Part shown: in pieces, positions 58,963 through 64,000 of the stretch | Position numbering within the stretch: the first letter of the stretch is position 1 | Layout: each line of letters opens with the position of its first letter | Origin: Gaiellasilicea sp963811885 | GTDB lineage: Bacteria; Actinomycetota; Thermoleophilia; Gaiellales; Gaiellaceae | Direction: 5' to 3' | NCBI GenBank assembly: GCA_963811885.1 | Contig: CAWETB010000015.1 | Span: 620,001-684,000, forward strand | Length of the DNA stretch: 64,000 nucleotides | The notes under the pieces: generated by a model | Databases searched by the model: none | Seen by the model: only the letters and a program-made list of their open reading frames with translations | What the model was told of the DNA's origin: nothing | Program-made: the position numbers and the translations under genes

Positions 58963-59954
58963 ACGACCGGGTCCGGCACGACGGGCCTGCTCTCCGCCAG
59001 CTCCAGGACGCAGGCTTCGGCGCCGTCGGGATCACGAGCTTCTGGCATCCGGGAAGCAACGCGCCGTCGGAGGAGGAGGTCGCCGCCCTGCGGAGCGTCG
59101 TCGAGGGCGCCGGCGACACCCGGATCTTCCTCGCGATCTACCACACGGGCGCCAGGACGACGCCGCTGACGCCGGCCGACCGGGCGGACTTCGCCGCCTA
59201 CGTCACCGCGGTGCTGCGGAACGTGCCCGAGATCCGCGACGTGATCATCGGCAACGAGCCGAACCTGAACCGCTTCTGGATGCCGCAGTTCGACGCGAGC
59301 GGCGGCGACGTCGCCGCGCCCGCCTACCTCGCGCTGCTGTTCTCGGTCCACGACGCGGTCCAGCAGGCCGACCCCGACGTGACCGTCTGGGGCGGCGCGC
59401 TGGCACCGCGGGGGATCGACCGGCCGGGAACGGGCCGGGACACGCACTCGCCGACGACGTTCATCCGCGACCTCGGTGCCGCCTTCCGCGCCAGCGGCCG
59501 CGAGGAGCCGCCGTTCGACGGCTTTGCCTACCACCCCTACCCGGCGAGCTCGAGCACCCCGCCCGACCGGCCGACCAACCCGAAGTCGAGCTCGATCCTG
59601 ATGGCGGACTACGAGGAGAAGCTGCGGCCGCTGCTCGACGAGGCCTTCGGCCCGGGCGTGCCGGTGCTCTACAGCGAGCTCGGCGTCGAGACGACGATCC
59701 CGCCGGCGAAGGCGCCGCTGTACGAGGGCAAGGAGCCGGGCGCTCCGGTCGACGAGGCGACGCAGGCCGACTTCTACCGCCGGGCGATGGAGCTCGCGGC
59801 CTGTCAGGAGAACGTGGCCGGCCTGCTGCTCTTCCACTCCCACGACGAGCCCGTGCTGACGGGCTTCCAGTCCGGCGTCTACTACGTGGACGGAACTGCG
59901 AAGTCGAGCCTGGAGCCCGTTCGCGACGCGGCGGAACGTACGATATGCCCGTGA
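58879..59954 (+). CDS. Lipoprotein clan GH-A glycosidase 2 (tandem paralogue; start unresolved)
   Basis: About 358 residues. Closely similar to the preceding enzyme: ITSFWHPG, GARTTPLTPADRADFAAY, VIIGNEPNLNRFWMPQF, TVWGGALAPRGIDRPGTGRDT and VLYSELGVETTIPP keep both catalytic Glu. It has a lipobox (LLAAALLAGC) instead of a plain signal peptide and lacks the C-terminal beta domain. No start codon lies in frame before the signal; a GTG at 58879 would fit if CGCGCG has shrunk to CG at 58882. The stop overlaps hemQ (GTGA). Junction with gene 1 needs resequencing. Confidence 0.72.
59939..59944 (+). promoter_or_regulatory. -10-like TACGAT before hemQ
   Basis: TACGAT, 6 nt, GTG at 59951. It lies inside the end of the preceding gene, so hemQ may be expressed both from the operon and by itself. 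Confidence 0.35.
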
Positions 59955-60655
59955 GCAGCGAGATCCAGGGCGGCCAGTACGTCGCGTACACCTTCTTCAA
60001 GACCGACCCCGCATGGCGGCGGCTGCCGCTCGAGGAGCGGACCGCGATGAAGGACGCCTTCGCCGACGTCGTCGAGAGCTGGAGCGACCGGTTCGAGCAC
60101 CTGCGCACCTACTCGACCGCCGGCGTGCGCCCCGACGTCGACTTCTTCCTCTGGAAGATCACCGAGCGCTACGCCGACCTCGGCGAGCTCGGCGCGGCGC
60201 TGAACGGGACGCCCCTCGCCGGCTGGCTGGAGACGCCGTACAACTACCTCGCGACGACGAAGGCCTCGCCGTACACCCAGGCCCGCCGGCCCCGCAAGAT
60301 CATCCCGAAGGGCTCGCCGTACCTCGTCGTCTACCCGTTCGTGAAGGTGCGGCCGTGGTACTCGCTCTCGCTCGAGGAGCGGCAGCGCGCGATGGACGAG
60401 CACATCCGCGTGGGTCGCGAGTTCGAGACGATCCACAACCACACGACGTACTCGTTCGGGATCGACGACCAGGAGTTCATGACCGCGTTCGAGTGCGACG
60501 AGCCGTCCGACTTCATGCACCTGATGCTGACGCTCCGCGAGAGCGAAGCCTCGGCCTACACCGAGCGCGACACACCGATCTTCGTCGGCGAGGGGATGAC
60601 CATCCGCGCCGCGCTCGATGCGCTCGACGGCGCCTCGGCGCAGGTCCGTGCGTAA
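59951..60655 (+). CDS. hemQ: Coproheme decarboxylase (chlorite-dismutase family)
   Basis: 234 residues. YVAYTFFKTDPAWRRLP, the tyrosine-bearing YPFVKVRPWYSLSLEERQRAMDEH, and HTTYSFGIDDQEFMTAFE are diagnostic for actinobacterial/firmicute ChdC (HemQ), which converts coproheme to heme b as the last step of the coproporphyrin route. GTG 59951 overlaps the preceding stop; an ATG 6 nt earlier is possible. No other heme gene is adjacent. Its stop overlaps the selenoprotein start by 8 nt, so the two are cotranslated. Confidence 0.92.
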   Translation: MSSEIQGGQYVAYTFFKTDPAWRRLPLEERTAMKDAFADVVESWSDRFEHLRTYSTAGVRPDVDFFLWKITERYADLGELGAALNGTPLAGWLETPYNYLATTKASPYTQARRPRKIIPKGSPYLVVYPFVKVRPWYSLSLEERQRAMDEHIRVGREFETIHNHTTYSFGIDDQEFMTAFECDEPSDFMHLMLTLRESEASAYTERDTPIFVGEGMTIRAALDALDGASAQVRA

Positions 60656-61199
60656 GGCCGCGCTCCTCGTGCTGCTGCTGGCGCTCGCCGGTTGCGGCGG
60701 CGCCGACACCAGCGAGCAGGCGGCGGCTCCCGCCGACGGCGTCCACGAGCTCGCGAACGTCCTCCAGCTCCGCTCCGACTTCGAGGCCGGCGCCGGCAAG
60801 ACGCGCCTGCTCCTCCTCTTCTCGCCCACCTGAGGCACCTGCCTCGCCGGCGCCCGTTGGGTGCGGGAGAACATCCTCGACAAGGAGCAGTCGCAGGACC
60901 TGCGCGTCTACGCCGTCTGGCTCAACCAGCGAGTCACCGACGAGCGCGGCGCGATCGACGAGTCGATCCTGGCCGATCCGCGCGTGACCCAGTACTGGGA
61001 CGGTGAGGGGATCACCGGCACCCACTTCGCCGACACCGACCTCGGCGGCCTCGGCTACTCGGGCTTCGTCTACGACGTCTTCTACGTCTTCGGCCCGGAC
61101 GCCGCGTGGCTCGACGACCCTGCGCCCCTCGCCGGCTCCGGCGGGCCGGTGCTCTACGAGGGCGACAAGCTCCTCGCTGCGCTGAGGGCTCAGCTGTAA
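60648..61199 (+). CDS. Predicted selenocysteine-containing thioredoxin-like lipoprotein (UxxC)
   Basis: 183 residues if the in-frame UGA at 60831-60833 is read as selenocysteine (Sec62). Lipoprotein signal RKAALLVLLLALAGC with Cys16 as lipid anchor. The strand TRLLLLFSPT leads directly to Sec-Gly-Thr-Cys, the place of the CxxC motif in thioredoxin folds, then the first helix LAGARWVRENILDKEQ and a normal C-terminal half (LRVYAVWLNQRVTDERGA, GGPVLYEGDKLLAAL). Both halves lie in one frame and share codon use. A SECIS-like hairpin follows the UGA. GTG 60648. Without Sec insertion only a useless 61-residue stub would form. Partner may be an extracytoplasmic thiol or metal/heme pathway. Confidence 0.75.
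60834..60867 (+). promoter_or_regulatory. SECIS-like hairpin after the UGA
   Basis: GCGCCC (60850-60855) pairs with GGGTGC (60859-60864), one G-U pair, leaving apical loop GUU whose first base is G, 22 nt after the UGA. Outer pairing GCACC/GGGTGC is an alternative. This meets the known loose rules for bacterial SECIS elements (loop 16-37 nt from UGA with an early G). Confidence 0.55.
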
Positions 61200-61637
61200 C
61201 GCCTTTGGGAGGCGGGCCGACCTGGTCTTCGCGCGATCGAGATCCGCCGCTGCGGATCTCGATCCGCTGTAGGTGTGTTCGTTGCGCCAGACGCGGAAGA
61301 TCGCGTAGGCGCAGGCGCCGAGCACGAGGAAGAACGCGAGCGCGTCCGGGCCGGACGGGCCGAGGCCGATGAAGGCGCCGACGTCGACGACCGCGAGCAC
61401 GATCGCGGCGTAGAAGACGTTCCGGCTCCGGTCCTGCCACGACTCGATGTCGCCGCGCTTCTCGCGCCAGAGCAGGAAGAGGAAGAAGGCGATCGCGAGG
61501 AAGAAGCCGATCTGGAGCAGCCCCCCGACGGTCGCGAGCACGGACTGGAGCGAGAGCACGACGACGACCGCCGCGATCAGGGCGATGATCAGGAACCCGC
61601 GCAGGGTCGAGTTCATGTCGGTGAAGAAGCGCTTCAT
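61190..61637 (-). CDS. Small membrane protein, 3' end unresolved
   Basis: About 149 residues if one CG is restored near 61233. ATG 61637 (MKRFFTDMNSTLRGFLIIAL) overlaps the upstream stop (ATGA). Three membrane helices: LIIALIAAVVVVLSLQSVL, LLQIGFFLAIAFFLFLLWREK, and VFYAAIVLAVVDVGAFIGL / ALAFFLVLGACAYAIFRVW. After RNEHTYSG the frame enters repeat copy D and, as written, has no stop for hundreds of bases. Restoring a CG unit there gives a TGA at 61190. Function unknown. Confidence 0.55.
61216..61264 (-). repeat. Two-hairpin repeat, copy D
   Basis: Minus strand: 13-bp stem GATCGAGATCCGC / GCGGATCTCGATC with loop AGCG (61264-61235), then linker GCGCGAAGACC and a divergent second half (GGTCGGCCCGCC). 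Lies between the convergent selenoprotein and membrane-protein genes. Confidence 0.6.
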
Positions 61638-61990
61638 GATCCGGTCATGAATGCTCGCACGGCGAGCGCCGCGGCGAGGAAGGAAGTGCCGGCGAACCAG
61701 AGCAGCCGCCGTCGGCCTTCTGCCGGCGCGTACATCCACGGCGCCAGGATCGCCGCGAGCGAGAGCGAGCCGTAGGCGTAGTGGAGGTCGTCGGCCGCCC
61801 GCCGGTCGTCCGAGAGCAGCAGCAGGCCGAGCGCGACCTGGGCGACGAGGAGCGTCTGTGCGAGCGCCAGCAGGTGGGCGAGCCAGCGGCCCGCGACACG
61901 GCGCCGCCAGTAGACGAGCCCGCCGGCCAGCGCGGCCAGCGCCGGGACGCCGACGACGAAGTAGGCGAGGAAGTCGTGGGCCGATAGCAT
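61634..61990 (-). CDS. Four-helix membrane protein of unknown function
   Basis: 118 residues, four membrane helices (FLAYFVVGVPALAALAGGLVYW, LLALAQTLLVAQVALGLLLL, GSLSLAAILAPWMYAP, LWFAGTSFLAAALAVRAFM). His in MLSAHDFLAYF and LHYAYGSLS lie near helix ends, a layout like some heme or quinone-binding small membrane proteins, but I do not recognise a family. ATG 61990 lies 8 nt after TAGGGT. Coupled to the next gene (ATGA). Confidence 0.65.
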   Translation of the reverse strand: MLSAHDFLAYFVVGVPALAALAGGLVYWRRRVAGRWLAHLLALAQTLLVAQVALGLLLLSDDRRAADDLHYAYGSLSLAAILAPWMYAPAEGRRRLLWFAGTSFLAAALAVRAFMTGS

Positions 61991-61998
61991 CGCGAGGC

Positions 61999-62004
61999 AC
62001 CCTA
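61999..62004 (-). promoter_or_regulatory. Leaderless -10 (TAGGGT)
   Basis: TAGGGT on the minus strand, 8 nt before ATG 61990. Confidence 0.4.
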
Positions 62005-62019
62005 GCGAGAGGACACCGC

Positions 62020-62595
62020 GTGGCTCAGGAAGGCAAGCCGGCCCCCGACTTCGAGCTCACGAAGCCTGTTCCGGAGGCGGAGCTGAAGCAGACGGATGCC
62101 GGGCTCATTCCCCAGGGCGAAGGCTGGTTCGTGCTCAACGCGCGCGACGTCTCGTGGATCCGAAGCGAGGAACGCGGGCAGGACACCGACTTCGAGGGCG
62201 GGCAGGAGTGGACCCAGCTCGGCTTCCGCATCCAGGTCGTCGCGCCCGGCCAGCGGGGCATCTACCACGGCGAGAGCGGCCAGGAGGACTTCCTCGTCGT
62301 CTCCGGCGAGTGCGTGCTCGTGATCGAGGGTGAGGAGCGCCATCTGAAGGCCTGGGACTTCGTCCACTGTCCGCCTTGGACGAAGCACACCTTCGTCGGC
62401 GCCGGTGACGGGCCGTGCGTGATCGTCATGGCCGGCAGCCGAGCGGGCGGCTTCGAGGTCGTCTATGCCGTGAGCGACGTGGCGGCAAAGCACGGTGCGA
62501 GCGTGCTCGAGGAGACGTCGAAGCCGGACGAGGCCTACGCCCACTTCGGGCCGGAGGAGCGGGCGGCGTACCAGGAGGGATGGCTGCCGTGGTGA
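62020..62595 (+). CDS. Cupin protein with peroxiredoxin-like N terminus
   Basis: 191 residues. GTG 62020 with AGAGGA 7 nt upstream. The double-stranded beta-helix carries GIYHGESGQEDFLVVSGECVLVIEGEE (His and Glu ligands) and VHCPPWTKHTFVGAGDG (later His). The first residues EGKPAPDFEL match the start of the next gene, a peroxiredoxin (EGKPAPDFTL), although the rest is unrelated. Probably a metal-binding cupin; substrate unknown. The peroxiredoxin follows 33 nt downstream. Confidence 0.8.
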   Translation: MAQEGKPAPDFELTKPVPEAELKQTDAGLIPQGEGWFVLNARDVSWIRSEERGQDTDFEGGQEWTQLGFRIQVVAPGQRGIYHGESGQEDFLVVSGECVLVIEGEERHLKAWDFVHCPPWTKHTFVGAGDGPCVIVMAGSRAGGFEVVYAVSDVAAKHGASVLEETSKPDEAYAHFGPEERAAYQEGWLPW

Positions 62596-62628
62596 ACGAC
62601 CCCGATGGCCCGACGAACGGAGGCACCC

Positions 62629-63088
62629 TTGGTCGAGGAAGGTAAACCAGCTCCTGACTTCACGCTCGACGTCGGACTCCGGCGAGCAGGTCTCGCTCGA
62701 GTCCCTCCGCGGAAAGCCGGTCGTCCTCTATTTCTATCCCCGGGACGACACGCCCGGCTGCACGACGCAGGCCTGCGGGATCCGCGACGCGTGGGGCGAG
62801 TTCGAGCGCGCGGGCGCTGTCGTGCTCGGCGTCAGCCCCGACGACGAGCGCTCGCACGTCAAGTTCAAGGAGAAGTACGACCTGCCGTTCACCCTCCTGG
62901 CCGACACCGACCATGCCATCGCCGAGGAGTACGGCGTCTGGAAAGAGAAGTCGTTCGCCGGCAAGAAGTACATGGGTGTCGAGCGCTCCACCTTCGTGAT
63001 CGACGCCGACGGCAACGTCGCCAGGGAGATGCGAAACGTGAAGGCGGACACGCACGCCGACGACGTCCTGGCGGCGCTGGCGCCCTGA
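62629..63088 (+). CDS. bcp: Peroxiredoxin, BCP/PrxQ type (one frame break)
   Basis: About 153 residues. Peroxidatic Cys in YPRDDTPGCTTQACGIRD with a second Cys five residues on, the atypical 2-Cys PrxQ pattern; LADTDHAIAEEYGV and ERSTFVIDADGNV are also typical. The break near 62670 is mended by CTCGCGACG in place of CTCGACG, giving FTLATSDSGEQVSL. TTG 62629 has ACGGAGG 6 nt upstream. Reduces hydroperoxides using thioredoxin. Cotranscribed with the cupin. Confidence 0.88.
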
Positions 63089-64000
63089 CCGGGCTGCCGC
63101 CGCAGCTGGCGGAGGGAATCGAGCGACTCGTCGCGCGCGCGGGCGGCTCGGTCGCGAAAGAGGTCGAAGCGCTCTCGTCCGCGTATCGCGGCGACACTGG
63201 TTCGCGGGCGGCCCGATCGCCGGCGCAGGTGGCGGCGTATCTCGCCTACCGCGCGCCGGCGACGTTCGCCGCCGCCGCGGCCGTCTTCCGCCAGATCGCC
63301 CTGCAGCGGCCCGAGTGGCGGCCGGCGTCGCTGCTCGACGTCGGCGCCGGGCCCGGCGTCGCCGCCTGGGCGGCAGCGGAGATCTGGCCCTCGCTGACAG
63401 CGCTGACCCTGGTCGAGGCAGAGCCGGAGATGCTCGCGGCCGGCCGCGAGCTGCTGCCCGATGCGGACTGGGTCGCCGGCGACGTCGTGCAGGCACGGGG
63501 GCCGGCCGATCTCGTCGTCGCGTCATACGTGCTCGGCGAGCTGCGCGACCCAGTGGACGCCGTGGCGCACCTGTGGCGGCAGAGCACGGACACGCTCGTG
63601 CTGATCGAGCCCGGGACGCCGGCGGGCTACCGCCGTGTCCTCGCCGCCCGCGCCGCCGTGATCGACGCAGGCGGGCAGACCGTCGGCCCGTGCCCGCACG
63701 ACCTCGCGTGCCCGCTCGAGCCGGACGACTGGTGCCATTTCGCGGTCCGGCTGCCCCGCTCGAGGCTGCACCGGCAGGCGAAGGGCGTCGAGCTCGGCTA
63801 CGAGGACGAGAAGTTCTCCTACGCGGCCCTCTCACGCGCGACCGCGCCGCGGGCCGATGCGCGGATCATCCGTCAGCCGCAGATCCGCTCCGGCCACGTC
63901 AACCTCGTCACGTGTGAGCGGGACGGCATCCACGAGCGCACGATCAGCCGCAAGCAGGGTCCCCGGTTCAAGGAGGCAAAGGGGGCCGCCTGGGGCGACG
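63085..64000 (+). CDS. Rsm22-like small-subunit methyltransferase (runs off window end)
   Basis: At least 305 residues. SAM-binding LLDVGAGPGVAAWAAAE, VEAEPEML and VVASYVLGELRD, then the Cys cluster GPCPHDLACPLEPDDWCHF and GYEDEKFSYAALSR are the Rsm22 family pattern (mitochondrial ribosome assembly factor and bacterial relatives), which binds an iron-sulfur cluster. The start is unclear: no ATG/GTG precedes LPPQLAEGIERL, and a CTG overlapping the peroxiredoxin stop is taken. The C terminus is beyond 64000. Confidence 0.82.
   Translation, partial: MTGLPPQLAEGIERLVARAGGSVAKEVEALSSAYRGDTGSRAARSPAQVAAYLAYRAPATFAAAAAVFRQIALQRPEWRPASLLDVGAGPGVAAWAAAEIWPSLTALTLVEAEPEMLAAGRELLPDADWVAGDVVQARGPADLVVASYVLGELRDPVDAVAHLWRQSTDTLVLIEPGTPAGYRRVLAARAAVIDAGGQTVGPCPHDLACPLEPDDWCHFAVRLPRSRLHRQAKGVELGYEDEKFSYAALSRATAPRADARIIRQPQIRSGHVNLVTCERDGIHERTISRKQGPRFKEAKGAAWGD

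Noticed and set aside
60648..60833. Short 61-residue lipoprotein ending at a normal UGA
   Set aside because: The frame continues with thioredoxin-like sequence directly after the UGA and the UGA replaces the expected Cys of CxxC.

Overview
The window is high-GC DNA (roughly 70 percent G+C by eye), densely packed, with genes on both strands and very short intergenic gaps. WhiA, HemQ-type coproheme decarboxylase, a eukaryote-like PruA, DUF2269 and DUF3467 proteins, an ANTAR-type receiver and many leaderless starts point to Actinomycetota, most likely an uncultured Thermoleophilia (Gaiellales/Solirubrobacterales-like) chromosome. That placement is inference from gene content. There is no rRNA, insertion sequence, prophage or CRISPR array.

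Layout: 1-2.9 kb holds ribonuclease Z, an SOS-controlled LysM membrane protein (YneA/DivS-like) with two perfect LexA boxes, and a D-glutamate catabolism pair (dgcN-dgcA). 3-10 kb has a secreted M43-like metalloprotease, tRNA-Arg flanked by inverted copies of a repeat, queF, a deoxyribosyltransferase, a class V aminotransferase, an MFS exporter, CorA and PAP2. 10.3-19.4 kb has a possible structured RNA, a degenerate GGDEF protein, a HerA-like ATPase, a nuclease lipoprotein, an amidase, a patatin, a HIT protein, tRNA-Gly and a two-gene signalling unit. 19.7-23.6 kb carries a GH3 glucosidase and CopC-CopD. 23.7-31.3 kb is a complete kdpFABCDE potassium operon peppered with apparent frameshifts. 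31.4-40.8 kb has carbonic anhydrase, an ArsR/SRPBCC pair, an aminotransferase-cupin-SDR unit, an ABC exporter, and class I aldolase with GlpX phosphatase. 40.8-50.7 kb has argS, an ECF sigma factor, the glycolytic operon gap-VOC-pgk-tpiA-gpmI and an M32 carboxypeptidase. 50.8-64 kb has whiA, an alkyltransferase, pruA, uvrC, two tandem secreted glycosidases, hemQ, a predicted selenocysteine lipoprotein, a cupin, a peroxiredoxin and an Rsm22-like methyltransferase that runs off the end.

The most interesting signals are: (1) a thioredoxin-like lipoprotein with an in-frame UGA at the first position of a CxxC motif, followed by a SECIS-like hairpin; (2) a dispersed two-hairpin repeat at gene 3' ends (about 4 kb, 51 kb and 61 kb, with weaker relatives at 22 and 52 kb) whose stems differ in sequence but keep pairing, and which is read into the C terminus of WhiA; (3) leaderless promoters with a TANNNT hexamer 6-9 nt before the start codon, including symmetric ones (TANNNTA) that fire both ways; (4) a uniform explanation for most of the frameshifts: loss of one or two CG/GC units from CGCG or GCGC tracts. 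Item 4 means the broken genes, including kdp, are probably intact in the organism. They are annotated here as CDS with the break positions stated.

The genes give a picture of an aerobic heterotroph with complete lower glycolysis/gluconeogenesis, proline/glutamate and D-glutamate use, high-affinity potassium uptake, secreted polysaccharide and protein degradation, and SOS and UvrC/alkyltransferase DNA repair.
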